Positions 1 to 8,087 of a stretch of DNA of 64,000 nucleotides are shown piece by piece (position 1 is the stretch's first letter; each line of letters opens with the position of its first letter). The notes beneath the pieces were generated by a model that saw only the letters and a list, made by a program, of their open reading frames with translations, had not been told where the DNA came from and made no database searches. The position numbers and the translations under genes were made by a program. Source of the stretch: Intestinibacter bartlettii (GTDB lineage: Bacteria > Bacillota > Clostridia > Peptostreptococcales > Peptostreptococcaceae); NCBI RefSeq assembly GCF_018917435.1, contig NZ_JAHLOQ010000006.1, positions 1 to 64,000 of the forward strand. The letters run 5' to 3'.

Positions 1-13
1 CATTTAACCGTAG

Positions 14-92
14 GTTTCAACTTTCTCGGCTCCTTTCTTTAGGGGGAATTTGTTTTGTGGTGAAACTATTGTAAACCCTAACGGGGTCGAGA
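14..92 (+). ncRNA. Structured RNA candidate, probably cut by window start
   Basis: Bases 24-33 pair with 83-92 in a 10-bp helix that includes G-U pairs. Inside it TTTAGGG (38-44) pairs with CCCTAA (76-81). GTTTCA (14-19) can pair with TGAAAC (61-66), which would make a pseudoknot. It ends 50 bases before the first membrane-protein gene and has no T-run, so it could be a leader element or the 3' part of a longer RNA. I do not recognise the family, and the 5' side may lie outside the window. Confidence 0.35.
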
Positions 93-141
93 TTCAAATA
101 TAAATAAGTTAACAAAACGTATTATGATATTGGGAGGGAAA

Positions 142-588
142 ATGAAAAAGGTAGTTAGAGATTTTGTGCTATTATTTGTAATGAGTTTTATTTATCTATC
201 ATTTTATAAAGCAATAAATATTTCTACAGAAAAAGGGATTATAATCTCACTAGGTACTGCGGGAGTATTTAGTTTATTAAATAATAGACTTTTAAATTTA
301 GATGAAGAAGGTTTAAAAACAAAAATAACAATTTCTGATGAGGAATTAGAAAAAGTAAGAAAAATAAGATTAGTGATAAGAGACAGCATATTAACATTTT
401 TAGTATGTTATGGAACAATGACAGTTTATTTAGGGGAAACAACAATATCGCTAATAAAAGCAGTTTCATTTGTAATTGCAGCCTTAGCACCAGCACTAGT
501 GGTATTTGCGATAAGTAAAGAAATAAGAATACCATCAAAGAGAGAGACTGTAACAGAAGGAGAAACTCAAATAGAAGAGCTAGCTTAA
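142..588 (+). CDS. Small membrane protein of a local three-member family (member A)
   Basis: I do not recognise this 148-residue protein. It has two similar halves, each opening with an Arg-Asp pair followed by a hydrophobic segment (VVRDFVLLFVMSF near residue 5 and VIRDSILTFLVCY near residue 80), and each half carries a second hydrophobic stretch, so about four membrane spans are likely. The start at 142 is chosen because GGGAGG sits just upstream; an ATG 18 bases earlier has no ribosome site. The genes at 869 and 1507 share the Arg-Asp-hydrophobic signature and the Ala-Leu-Ala-Pro/Lys-Glu-Ile-Arg ending is shared with the third. A terminator follows, so it is a single-gene unit. Function is unknown. 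Confidence 0.6.
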   Translation: MKKVVRDFVLLFVMSFIYLSFYKAINISTEKGIIISLGTAGVFSLLNNRLLNLDEEGLKTKITISDEELEKVRKIRLVIRDSILTFLVCYGTMTVYLGETTISLIKAVSFVIAALAPALVVFAISKEIRIPSKRETVTEGETQIEELA

Positions 589-676
589 AGGATATGTTTT
601 AACATTTAGTTAACATAAATAGTTAAAACATTTTAATATAAATATTGAATATATATGATTACAATGACCTAAACTG

Positions 677-707
677 CTATACGATAGATATATCGTATAG
701 TTTTTTT
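677..707 (+). terminator. Rho-independent terminator after member A
   Basis: CTATACGATA and TATCGTATAG form a perfect 10-bp stem with a 4-base loop, followed by seven T. Confidence 0.9.
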
Positions 708-868
708 ATGCAAAAATATTTTAAAAAAATGTAACATTGTAAAGAGTGTGCAAAAAATGGTGCCTATCGTAGAAAAAACAAAATTAAAAACATATATTAT
801 AGTAACAGGTTGATAAAAAAGTAATTAAACAAATGAAAAGAAATTTAGAGGTAGAGGAGGTAGGACTA

Positions 869-1051
869 ATGAAGTATTTTAGAGATATTATAATAATATT
901 TGTGATCTTCTTTTGTTACTTAATGTATGCTGGTGGAACTACAATAATGCAAGGAATAATAGCAGCATTAGGTGCAGGTTGGTTCTTTGCTTTATTTGCT
1001 GAAATGGTTAGAGCGGTAGCATCAGTAATAAAAGAAGGAATAGACTCCTAA
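869..1051 (+). CDS. 60-residue membrane protein (member B, half-length)
   Basis: This small protein starts with MKYFRDIIIIFVIFFCYL, the same Phe-Arg-Asp plus hydrophobic opening as the genes on either side, and has a second hydrophobic segment, so it equals one half of its neighbours. The ATG at 869 is preceded by AGGAGG (855-860); an in-frame ATG 36 bases upstream would put that ribosome site inside the gene and is rejected. No catalytic residues are visible. It could be the single-repeat form of the local family, or a partner that assembles with the longer members. Function unknown. Confidence 0.55.
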   Translation: MKYFRDIIIIFVIFFCYLMYAGGTTIMQGIIAALGAGWFFALFAEMVRAVASVIKEGIDS

Positions 1052-1123
1052 CTGAGTTTTCAGTAATAATAGAAAAATAAGTAGATAGGATTAAATTGAC
1101 ATGAAGATTGCTAATGATTAAAG

Positions 1124-1159
1124 TCCCATGTAGAAAAATAGTATTCTACATGGGATTTT
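1124..1159 (+). terminator. Terminator after member B
   Basis: TCCCATGTAGAA pairs with TTCTACATGGGA (12 bp), followed by TTTTC. Confidence 0.85.
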
Positions 1160-1309
1160 CTTATGGAAAAATCATTAAAAGGAAATAATAAAATAATGAA
1201 CATAACAATATATTTTTTATACAATTATGAAAATATATCGCTATTAAAAAAACTTTACTACTATATAAACTAAAGATACAACTTGTAAATTTCAACGATT
1301 TGTTAGTTT

Positions 1310-1320
1310 TGGTCAGACCA
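1310..1320. promoter_or_regulatory. GntR/FadR-type operator-like dyad
   Basis: TGGTCAGACCA matches the TGGTCnGACCA shape used by FadR-subfamily GntR repressors. It lies in an AT-rich gap (1052-1506) that otherwise holds only the terminator at 1124-1159 and the leader of the next gene. No GntR gene is in the window, so the match may be chance. Confidence 0.25.
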
Positions 1321-1506
1321 GAAGAAAAAAATAACCAAAAAATAAATACTTAATTATATCATGTTAATATTGTTATATTTTGGGTTAATATACTTATAGA
1401 ATTAATATTTGTGAGGGAATATAATGTAATTAACAAAAGATAAGAAAACGAAATAAATTAAATCGAACTAATAATTAACAAAGTGGATTTTGGGAGGTAA
1501 GTTGAT

Positions 1507-1959
1507 ATGAACAAAATGTTTAGAGATTTAATGGTATCATTTGTAGTATTTTTTATGTATGTATTATTTAAAGATCCTGTTGAATCACCAGTGGGAGCTT
1601 TAGTAATTTCAGTTGCAGCAGCTGCAACATTTAGCTTATATAGTGCATTGATAAGATGCCTAGTAGAAGGATATTTATCTATGAACAAAAATATCTCAAA
1701 AGAAAAAGTTGCTAAGAGAATACAAATGAGTTTAGTATTTAGAGATACATTATTAGCATACGCATTAATTTATGGATTCATGACTAGTAACTTTGGATTA
1801 GGTTTATCAATACCACAAATGTCAGGATACTTAGTAGCAGCATTAGCACCAACTTTAGTAGTAGGAATAGTTATAAAAGAAATAAGAGTACCATTCTTAA
1901 GAGAATACACAAAACACGATGCAGTTGCTAGATCAATGGGCGTTAATAAAATTGCTTAA
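1507..1959 (+). CDS. Small membrane protein of the local family (member C)
   Basis: This 150-residue protein has the same plan as the gene at 142: two halves, opening MFRDLMVSFVVFFMYV and VFRDTLLAYALIYGFM, each with a second hydrophobic stretch. The end, with ALAPTLVVG and KEIRVPFLRE, aligns with ALAPALVVF and KEIRIPSKRE of member A. The start has GGGAGG eleven bases upstream. A terminator follows directly. Three related genes in tandem, each with its own promoter and terminator, point to local duplication. Role unknown; four membrane spans and a short charged tail are all that can be said. Confidence 0.6.
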   Translation: MNKMFRDLMVSFVVFFMYVLFKDPVESPVGALVISVAAAATFSLYSALIRCLVEGYLSMNKNISKEKVAKRIQMSLVFRDTLLAYALIYGFMTSNFGLGLSIPQMSGYLVAALAPTLVVGIVIKEIRVPFLREYTKHDAVARSMGVNKIA

Positions 1960-1997
1960 TCAATACTATATATAAATCAAAATATAAACGGTAATTA

Positions 1998-2038
1998 AAA
2001 GATTTCATGTGGAAAAATTCCACATGGAATCTTTTTTT
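1998..2038 (+). terminator. Terminator after member C
   Basis: GATTTCATGTGGA (2001-2013) pairs with TCCACATGGAATC (2019-2031), followed by seven T. Confidence 0.9.
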
Positions 2039-2483
2039 ATATAGCAAATTATAGTTTTAAAAAACTCTGAAATAAAGGTTTCTTTATTAAATAAATTGAC
2101 TAAAATAAAGATAAATATGAAAAATATGAGCAAAAAAATAAATTATTATTTAGTGAAATGCATATAAAAAATACTATCACATATACAAATGAAAAAAATA
2201 ATTTAAAGGTATTATTTACTTTATATCAAAAAATGTAAAAAAATAGGGATTTTATCGATACAAATCGACAATGAAGTGTCAAACAAAGTCAAAGTTTAAT
2301 TGAAAAAAAATTAAAAAAATTCAATCTAAAGCATACCTATATAAAACTATTTTCATATAAAAATACGAAAATTAGATAAAATCAACAAATTTACATGAAA
2401 GTTACTTTTCATAAATAATGTAAAAATGCAATATAAAAAAATTTTAAAATACAAAATTAATAATCAGTTGAATAAAAATTCAA

Positions 2484-2512
2484 TTACACATAAAAAAAAA
2501 ATATGATATAAT
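2484..2512 (+). promoter_or_regulatory. Putative promoter of glutamate dehydrogenase
   Basis: TTACAC (2484-2489) and TATAAT (2507-2512) are 17 bases apart, giving a leader of about 90 bases. The rest of the 570-base gap upstream (2040-2480) is AT-rich and I see no gene or clear RNA fold in it. Confidence 0.5.
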
Positions 2513-2609
2513 CTAATTATGATAAATGGTAATAATTGACAAATATAAAAAGAGCATTTGAGAAACCAAAATTTAAAAATTGATGTATAAATTTAGGGGG
2601 GCTTATAAA

Positions 2610-3857
2610 ATGGCAGAAAAAACTTTAAATGTATTTGAAATCGCGCAATTACAAGTTAAACATGCTTGTGATAAATTAGGAACTGATCCAGCAGTTTATG
2701 AAATTCTTAAAAATCCTATGAGAGTTATGGAATTCAATTTCCCAGTAAAAATGGATGATGGAACTATAAAAACTTTCACTGGATATAGATCTCAACATAA
2801 CAACGCTTGTGGACCATTTAAAGGTGGTTTAAGATTCCATCCAAATGTAACTTTAGACGAAGTTAAAGCTTTATCTACTTGGATGACTTTCAAATGTGGT
2901 GTAACTGGTATACCATATGGTGGAGGTAAAGGTGGTATGGCAATCGATCCTAATGATTATTCTAAAGGTGAATTAGAAAGAATATCTAGAGGATTTGCTG
3001 CAGCACTTGCTCCATTTATAGGAGAAAAAGTGGACGTTCCTGCTCCAGACGTAAATACTAATGGGGAAATAATGTCTTGGATGGTTGACGAACATGCAAA
3101 AGTAACTGGTGAATTTGCTCCTGGTACTTATACTGGTAAACCTGTTGATTTCTATGGTTCTTTAGCTAGAACAGAAGCTACTGGATATGGTGTAGCAATG
3201 ATGGCTAGAGAAGCTTTAGGAAAAGTTGGAATAGATGTTAAAGGCGCAAAAGTAGCATTACAAGGTTGTGGTAACGTTGGTAGCTATGCAGGTATGTACA
3301 TCGAAGAATTTGGTGCTAAAGTAGTTATAGTTGGAGACCATACTGGTACTATAGCTAACCCTGATGGAATAGATATGAAAGCATTAATGGCTTATGTTGC
3401 TGAAACTAGAGGAGTTAAAGGATTTGCTGGTGCTGAACCAACTGATCAAAATGTTTTAACTGCTGATGTTGATTTATTAATGCCTTGTGCTCTTGAAAAT
3501 CAATTAACTGCTGAAAATGCTAATGATGTTAAAGCTAAAGTAGTTTGTGAAGGTGCAAACGGACCTACTACTCCTGGTGCTGACGAAATATTCGCTAAAA
3601 ATGGTGTTACATTAGTTCCAGATATATTAGCTAACAGTGGTGGTGTTACTGTTTCTTATTATGAATGGGTACAAAACTTACAAAGAGACTCTTGGTCATT
3701 TGAAGAAGTTCAAGTTAAACAAGAAAAAGCAATGAAAAAAGCATTCGACGCTATATGGGCAATCAAAGAAGAATATGGCGTAGATATGAGAACTGCAGCT
3801 TACATGTCTTCAATTAAGAGAGTTGCTGATGCTATGAAACGTAGAGGATGGTATTAA
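2610..3857 (+). CDS. gluD: NAD-specific glutamate dehydrogenase
   Basis: It catalyses reversible oxidative deamination of glutamate to 2-oxoglutarate and ammonia, a main route of amino-acid fermentation in Peptostreptococcaceae. The 415-residue length is typical. Visible signatures are the glutamate-binding region with GGGKGG (catalytic lysine), PAPDVNT with the catalytic aspartate, and the Rossmann motif GCGNVGS. The C-terminal GGVTVSYYEWVQN is a family hallmark. The start at 2610 is preceded by AGGGGGG; the longer reading from 2580 has that site inside it. It is monocistronic between a promoter and a terminator. The tail MKRRGWY closely resembles the Clostridioides enzyme. Codon choice looks well adapted, as expected for an abundant protein. 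Confidence 0.95.
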   Translation: MAEKTLNVFEIAQLQVKHACDKLGTDPAVYEILKNPMRVMEFNFPVKMDDGTIKTFTGYRSQHNNACGPFKGGLRFHPNVTLDEVKALSTWMTFKCGVTGIPYGGGKGGMAIDPNDYSKGELERISRGFAAALAPFIGEKVDVPAPDVNTNGEIMSWMVDEHAKVTGEFAPGTYTGKPVDFYGSLARTEATGYGVAMMAREALGKVGIDVKGAKVALQGCGNVGSYAGMYIEEFGAKVVIVGDHTGTIANPDGIDMKALMAYVAETRGVKGFAGAEPTDQNVLTADVDLLMPCALENQLTAENANDVKAKVVCEGANGPTTPGADEIFAKNGVTLVPDILANSGGVTVSYYEWVQNLQRDSWSFEEVQVKQEKAMKKAFDAIWAIKEEYGVDMRTAAYMSSIKRVADAMKRRGWY

Positions 3858-3898
3858 GATTTAAAGACTAATTTTAAGCCTATAAATAGATAAATAAG

Positions 3899-3932
3899 GA
3901 GATGAAACATGATAGTGTTTCATCTCTTTTTT
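3899..3932 (+). terminator. Terminator after gluD
   Basis: GAGATGAAACA pairs with TGTTTCATCTC (11 bp), followed by six T. Confidence 0.9.
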
Positions 3933-4006
3933 ATGTTCAAAAACTCTACGTTCCGTAGGTTGTGAACACTCCAAAAAAGATTTATCCTATTTATGAGGTG
4001 ATAAAA

Positions 4007-4636
4007 ATGGATTCGAGAAAAATCGGAAAGCTTATAGCGAGTAAGCGTAAAGAAAAAAGTATGACCCAAAAGGAACTGGGATTAAAAATAAATGTAAGTG
4101 ACAAAACAATTTCTAAATGGGAGAGTGGGTTAGGTCTTCCGGACATATCTAGTATTGAAAGTTTGGCGAATGTACTGGATTTAAATGTGAATGAGATATT
4201 AACAGGCGATGTTAATATAAACGATAATGACATGGCAAATATGAAGAGAACGAAGTTTTATTTCTGTGGAAAATGTGGAAATATTATCGCCAGCACAAAT
4301 AATGTAATTCTTAATTGTTGTGGACAAAAGTTAAATGAATTAAAGGCTGAAGAATTGAAGAATGATAAAAATGGTGAAAAATTTGTGGATAACAGCGAAA
4401 ATTTAACTAGAAATGATATAAAAGTTGAGTATATTGAGGACGATATTTTCGTATCTGTGGATCATCCAATGACAAAATCTCATTTTATAACTTTTATTGC
4501 CTATGTAATTGGGGATAAGTTGATGATTAACAAACTATATCCAGAGCAAAATGCATTCACACGTTTTAAAAGGTGTGGACATGGAACTATCTACGTGCTT
4601 TGTAATAAACACGGCTTAGTTAGCATAAAAATATAG
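4007..4636 (+). CDS. XRE regulator fused to a desulfoferrodoxin-like metal domain
   Basis: Residues 1-65 are a Cro/CI helix-turn-helix (QKELGLKINVSDKTISKWE). Residues 84-105 carry C87-x2-C90 and C104-C105, the iron site of the desulforedoxin domain. Residues 150-205 resemble superoxide reductase centre II: H153-P-M, H159 six residues on, and C199-N-x-H202. The first histidine ligand of true enzymes (in the Glu-Lys-His-Val-Pro motif) is absent. The design suggests a regulator that senses oxygen, superoxide or iron through its metal sites; that role is inference. The start at 4007 follows GAGGTGA. It is single, between two terminators. Confidence 0.8.
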   Translation: MDSRKIGKLIASKRKEKSMTQKELGLKINVSDKTISKWESGLGLPDISSIESLANVLDLNVNEILTGDVNINDNDMANMKRTKFYFCGKCGNIIASTNNVILNCCGQKLNELKAEELKNDKNGEKFVDNSENLTRNDIKVEYIEDDIFVSVDHPMTKSHFITFIAYVIGDKLMINKLYPEQNAFTRFKRCGHGTIYVLCNKHGLVSIKI

Positions 4637-4666
4637 CATTTGGGGTAGCCGACTTTATCTATTATA

Positions 4667-4702
4667 AAGACTTGTGTAGATTAGCACAAGTCTTAATTTT
4701 TT
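4667..4702 (+). terminator. Terminator after the XRE fusion gene
   Basis: AAGACTTGTG pairs with CACAAGTCTT, followed by AATTTTTT. Confidence 0.85.
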
Positions 4703-4806
4703 AAGGATTTGCAATATCAGATGGAGAATCCTGAAGAATGGCTAGATTATTAAAAGTAAAAGTTATTGGTTTATAGATTAAAAAATATAAATATTTATAA
4801 TGATAA

Positions 4807-4840
4807 AGAAGATAGGAATTTTTATAATTTCTATCTTTTT
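4807..4840 (+). terminator. Second terminator-like hairpin before the PadR gene
   Basis: AAGATAGGAA pairs with TTTCTATCTT apart from one mismatch, then T-run. The 100 bases between the two terminators hold only a 10-codon open stretch (4721-4753) that I do not call as a gene. Confidence 0.5.
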
Positions 4841-4874
4841 TAGTGTATGAATATAAAAATTTAAAAAATATACC

Positions 4875-4936
4875 TTGCATTATAGAGTATTATGTAATAC
4901 TATATAAACAATAGTACATTGTATTATAGAGTATTA
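4875..4936 (+). promoter_or_regulatory. Promoter and probable PadR operator
   Basis: TTGCAT (4875-4880) and TACTAT (4898-4903) are 17 bases apart. The palindrome AGTATTATGTAATACT (4886-4901) lies across the spacer and -10. The block at 4875-4892 is repeated almost exactly at 4919-4936, just after the expected start of transcription. This layout fits autorepression by the PadR protein encoded next. Confidence 0.6.
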
Positions 4937-4961
4937 AGTTTTATAAAGAGGTGGTGAAATA

Positions 4962-5297
4962 ATGGAACTAAATAAAGAAGCCTTAAAAGGTCACATTGAC
5001 ACAATAATTTTATCAATATTAAATGAACAAGATTGTTATGGATATGAGATTGCAAAAACAGTAAAAGCTAAGTGTAATAATATGTTTGAATTAAAAGAAG
5101 GGACAATGTATTTAGCACTTAAGCGTATGGAATCAAAAGGATTTATAGAATCTTATTGGTCACAAGAAGAAGGCGCTGGAGGTAGAAGAAAATATTATAA
5201 AATGACTGATTTAGGAAGGGAAACATATCAACTTAAAAAGCAAGAATGGTTTTTTATTAAGGAAGTAATGAAATCATTTTTAGGGGAGGAAATTTAA
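4962..5297 (+). CDS. PadR family transcriptional regulator
   Basis: A 111-residue winged-helix protein with the PadR core: LNEQDCYGYEIAK, the recognition region ELKEGTMYLALKRMESKGFI, and a wing with GGRRKYYKMTDLG. PadR proteins repress genes until a ligand or partner releases them. It lies 3 bases before the gene at 5301 and is preceded by AGAGGTGG. The pairing with a HAAS-type membrane protein is a common arrangement in Firmicutes, in which the second protein is thought to control the first. A repeated palindromic element in the promoter suggests self-control. Confidence 0.9.
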   Translation: MELNKEALKGHIDTIILSILNEQDCYGYEIAKTVKAKCNNMFELKEGTMYLALKRMESKGFIESYWSQEEGAGGRRKYYKMTDLGRETYQLKKQEWFFIKEVMKSFLGEEI

Positions 5298-5300
5298 TAA

Positions 5301-6053
5301 ATGAATAAAATAGATAAATATTTATGTGACTTATTCAATAATGACAATAGTTCTGGGATAAGTGAGTTAAAAGAAGAGCTAAGAGGTCATTTGCTTGATA
5401 TGGCAGATGAATTTATAAGTCAAGGACATAGCAAAGAAGAAGTATATGATATGGCTATAAATAAATTTGACATAGATAATGATGTGTTAAAGATACTATG
5501 TGAAAATGCTAAGGAGAATAACAAAAAATTAGAGGGTAGAAATAAAATTATAACTAAATCAATAAAATTTACTAAAATAATAACTTTATTATCAGCAGTT
5601 ATATTTGTTATATCATTTGTATTCTCAAATATGGGTATAGCACAAAAAACACAACATAATAAATGGATAGATGAAAGTAAGAAATTTGAAGAAGTTTTTA
5701 ATAAATTTGTTAGTTCAAGAGAAGTAAATAGTATCGATCAATATAAATCGGAATTAGATAAATTATTAAAGTCTGATGAATGGGATTCTGTATATAGATT
5801 ATACGTTTATGATGATGAAAATATATTCTCAGAACCTGTATATACATATCAAGTAAAGGGTGGAACATCTAATTTTGAAACATCTGGTCAAACAGAAAAA
5901 AATGAAAAAGGTCAAGTTTTATACTATAGATTAAAATTAAAAGACATAGTTAGTACAAAAATCGTGGATACAGTTAAAATTATAAGTATATATACGAGTT
6001 TAATTTTCTTAGTCATCTTCATGGTATTAAAAAGACAATATAAAAAATTATAG
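5301..6053 (+). CDS. HAAS-domain membrane protein paired with PadR
   Basis: Residues 1-70 look like a HAAS/permease-prefix domain (KEELRGHLLDMADEFISQGHSKEEVYDMAINKF), which is characteristic of proteins encoded with PadR regulators. A membrane segment follows near residues 92-112, then an external region of about 100 residues without clear family, then a second membrane segment near the C-terminus and a short basic tail. It probably acts as membrane sensor or anti-regulator for the upstream PadR protein; this is inference from the pairing. The external domain is the part likely to meet the signal. A terminator follows. Confidence 0.65.
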   Translation: MNKIDKYLCDLFNNDNSSGISELKEELRGHLLDMADEFISQGHSKEEVYDMAINKFDIDNDVLKILCENAKENNKKLEGRNKIITKSIKFTKIITLLSAVIFVISFVFSNMGIAQKTQHNKWIDESKKFEEVFNKFVSSREVNSIDQYKSELDKLLKSDEWDSVYRLYVYDDENIFSEPVYTYQVKGGTSNFETSGQTEKNEKGQVLYYRLKLKDIVSTKIVDTVKIISIYTSLIFLVIFMVLKRQYKKL

Positions 6054-6061
6054 ATAGATTA

Positions 6062-6105
6062 AAAAACTACCTATATTAAATATAATTGTGATATAGGGAG
6101 TTTTT
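6062..6105 (+). terminator. Terminator after padR-HAAS pair
   Basis: AAAACTACCTATAT pairs with ATATAGGGAGTTTT apart from one mismatch, ending in five T. Confidence 0.8.
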
Positions 6106-6157
6106 ATTGCATTATAATAAATAATATAAACAATAAACAATATTAGGGGGGATATAA

Positions 6158-6901
6158 ATGAGTAATTTAAATTTATGGGAAGATCTTAATAAATTAAAGA
6201 AAACATGCAAGTGGGTTGATTTAAGCCATGAGGTTAGTCCAGAAACACCACATTGGTTTGGTTTTCCGTCTGTAAAATCTTCTGTACTTTATGATTTTGA
6301 AAAGGATGGTTTCAGAGCGCATACTTATAAAATTGTGAGCCAATATGGAACACATGTTGATGCACCAGTTCATTTTGTTAAAGGCGAAAGAAGTTTGGAT
6401 ACTTTTAAACCAGATGACATGGTAATGCCATTATGTGTGCTTGATTTATCTAAAGAAGTAGCACAAAATCCTGATTTTACTGTTACAGTAGATGATATAC
6501 TAGCTTGGGAAGAGAAAAATGGCAAAATTCCAGAAGGAGCATTTGTAGCTTTTAGAAGTGATTGGCACAAAAAAGGCACTCAAGAGGCTATGGAAAATAA
6601 AGATGAAAATGGAGCAAATCACTATCCTGGTTGGGGTGTTCCTGCTTTAGAATTTTTAGTAAATGAAAGAAATATAGGTGCAATAGGTCATGAGGCTGCA
6701 GATACTGATCCTGCTATAGTTTCAGCAGAAAAGGGGATGGTTGCAGAATACTACATATTATCAACAGGAAGATTTCAAATTGAATTATTGAGAAATCTTG
6801 ATGAGTGTCCAGAGACAGGAGCAATTATATTCTGTACTTTTCCAAAAGTTAAAGATGCAACAGGTTTTACTGCTAGATGTTTTGCACTTTGCCCAAGATA
6901 A
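6158..6901 (+). CDS. Cyclase family protein (kynurenine formamidase-like)
   Basis: This 247-residue protein belongs to the metal-dependent cyclase/amidohydrolase-like family that includes kynurenine formamidase KynB. The metal-binding motif QYGTHVDAPVHF is present near residue 65, with the expected DLSHEVSPETPHW opening and GHEAADTDPA later. It has no tryptophan-degradation neighbours, so the substrate is not known; other family members act on isatin and other cyclic amides or on polyketides. The ribosome site is AGGGGGG. It stands alone, with a terminator shared with the convergent gene at 6994. Confidence 0.85.
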   Translation: MSNLNLWEDLNKLKKTCKWVDLSHEVSPETPHWFGFPSVKSSVLYDFEKDGFRAHTYKIVSQYGTHVDAPVHFVKGERSLDTFKPDDMVMPLCVLDLSKEVAQNPDFTVTVDDILAWEEKNGKIPEGAFVAFRSDWHKKGTQEAMENKDENGANHYPGWGVPALEFLVNERNIGAIGHEAADTDPAIVSAEKGMVAEYYILSTGRFQIELLRNLDECPETGAIIFCTFPKVKDATGFTARCFALCPR

Positions 6902-6931
6902 TATTAAAAATATGTTGATATAAGAATATAT

Positions 6932-6961
6932 AAAAAGGACAGCGTAAAACTGTCCTTTTTT
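6932..6961. terminator. Bidirectional terminator
   Basis: AAAAAGGACAG pairs with CTGTCCTTTTT; the A-run on one side and T-run on the other serve both convergent genes. Confidence 0.9.
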
Positions 6962-6993
6962 GATGTATTATAAATTGTATTTTATTTTAAAAA

Positions 6994-7476
6994 TTATGAT
7001 GCTTTTTCCTCTGTGTTTCCAACTGCTGGTGGGAACATTTTAAAGAATACAGCTCTTATTAATGGAGAAACTATTAATAAGTTTAGTGGCATTGCAACTA
7101 TGATGTTTCTCACAATACCTAATCCATAAGCCGCAAAGAAGTGTGGTCCAAATCCAAGGTTTGTAACAACTCCAAATGCAGACATCCAAAGAACCATTCC
7201 ACAACATGTAAAGAATGACATAACTATTCCCACTTTAGCCATACTGTCGCCTTCTTTTATAAATTTAGGGGCAATACGTCCAACTATTTTACCAACTATG
7301 AATATATCTCCTATTAATGCAAATACGAATGCCGCTGGGAATCCTAATATAGCATGTAAAAATACATTTGCTGAAAATCCTTCAATAAGTGCAACATTAT
7401 AACAACTCATTATATAAACCATAGTTGTGCATATCATTAAAATAAATATAAAATGCTCTTTTTTATTTTTAAACAT
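6994..7476 (-). CDS. DUF2798 membrane protein
   Basis: A 160-residue protein with four hydrophobic segments and two copies of a DUF2798-like unit, with the HAILGFPAAFVFALIGDIFIVG and MPLNLLIVSPLIRAVF regions marking the halves. Members are small integral membrane proteins of unknown role, often next to MarR or TetR repressors. Here it diverges from a MarR gene, and its promoter lies between two identical-arm palindromes, so it is probably the main target of that regulator. The start has AAGGAGAT upstream on the minus strand. An efflux or stress role is a guess. Confidence 0.75.
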   Translation of the reverse strand: MFKNKKEHFIFILMICTTMVYIMSCYNVALIEGFSANVFLHAILGFPAAFVFALIGDIFIVGKIVGRIAPKFIKEGDSMAKVGIVMSFFTCCGMVLWMSAFGVVTNLGFGPHFFAAYGLGIVRNIIVAMPLNLLIVSPLIRAVFFKMFPPAVGNTEEKAS

Positions 7477-7506
7477 AAAACTATCTCCTTCTTAATACTT
7501 AAAAAT

Positions 7507-7569
7507 TGTCAACCAAGTTGACATTAAATAGGATAACAGTTAAAAAACAAATTGTCAACTAAGTTGACA
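7507..7569. promoter_or_regulatory. Twin MarR operators around the DUF2798 promoter
   Basis: TGTCAAC-caa-GTTGACA (7507-7523) and TGTCAAC-taa-GTTGACA (7553-7569) are perfect 7-bp-arm palindromes 46 bases apart centre to centre. On the minus strand TTGACA (complement of 7553-7558) and TATCCT (complement of 7530-7535) are 17 bases apart. One operator therefore covers the -35 and the other the start of transcription of the gene at 6994, a clear repression layout. Confidence 0.85.
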
Positions 7570-7649
7570 TACATGCTTTAAAAATTTAAAAAAATAGCTA
7601 TAATATTAAATAATGAAATAAATAATAATCGCATAAAAGGAGTAGAGTT

Positions 7650-8078
7650 ATGCAAGCCTATTTAGATGATAATAATTTAGTAGATTTAATAAGCGATAAA
7701 CATGCTAAATTAAGAAAAAAAGTAATAGATACATGGGAACAAAATAGTAAAGAAAAAATAACTGATACGGAATCATATATGATTGCTATCATCTATAAAG
7801 AAAATACAACAGTAGCCCAAATAGCTAAAAAGATAGGAATATCACGTCAAGGTGCTCACAAATGTGCCAAGGTGCTGATAGAGAGAGGCTATATTGAAAT
7901 AGAGGAACATCAAGATAATTCAAGAGATAAATTTCTTTGTCTTACTGATAAAGGAAGATATTTTATGGAGGAGACTTTACATATAAAGAGAGATCTAGAA
8001 AATCAAATCATAAAATCTATTGGCAAAGAAAAGTTTGACATGATGAAAGAAATCTTCAGTTCCTCTTGGTTTGAATAA
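7650..8078 (+). CDS. MarR family transcriptional regulator
   Basis: A 142-residue winged-helix protein: helices with ENTTVAQIAKKIGISRQGAHKCAKVLIERGYI and the wing EEHQDNSRDKFLCLTDKG are classic MarR. Such regulators usually repress a divergent gene and themselves and let go when a small aromatic or oxidant binds. The two palindromes in the gap to the DUF2798 gene are the likely operators. No cysteine pair suggestive of thiol sensing stands out beyond one in KCAKV and one in FLCLT. The start is supported by AAAGGAG. Confidence 0.9.
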   Translation: MQAYLDDNNLVDLISDKHAKLRKKVIDTWEQNSKEKITDTESYMIAIIYKENTTVAQIAKKIGISRQGAHKCAKVLIERGYIEIEEHQDNSRDKFLCLTDKGRYFMEETLHIKRDLENQIIKSIGKEKFDMMKEIFSSSWFE

Positions 8079-8087
8079 GATAAATAA

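Noticed and set aside
4703-4753. Short frame ending with MENPEEWLDY between two terminators
   Set aside because: Could be the tail of a decayed gene, but it is only 16 codons with no homologue I can name and no ribosome site.
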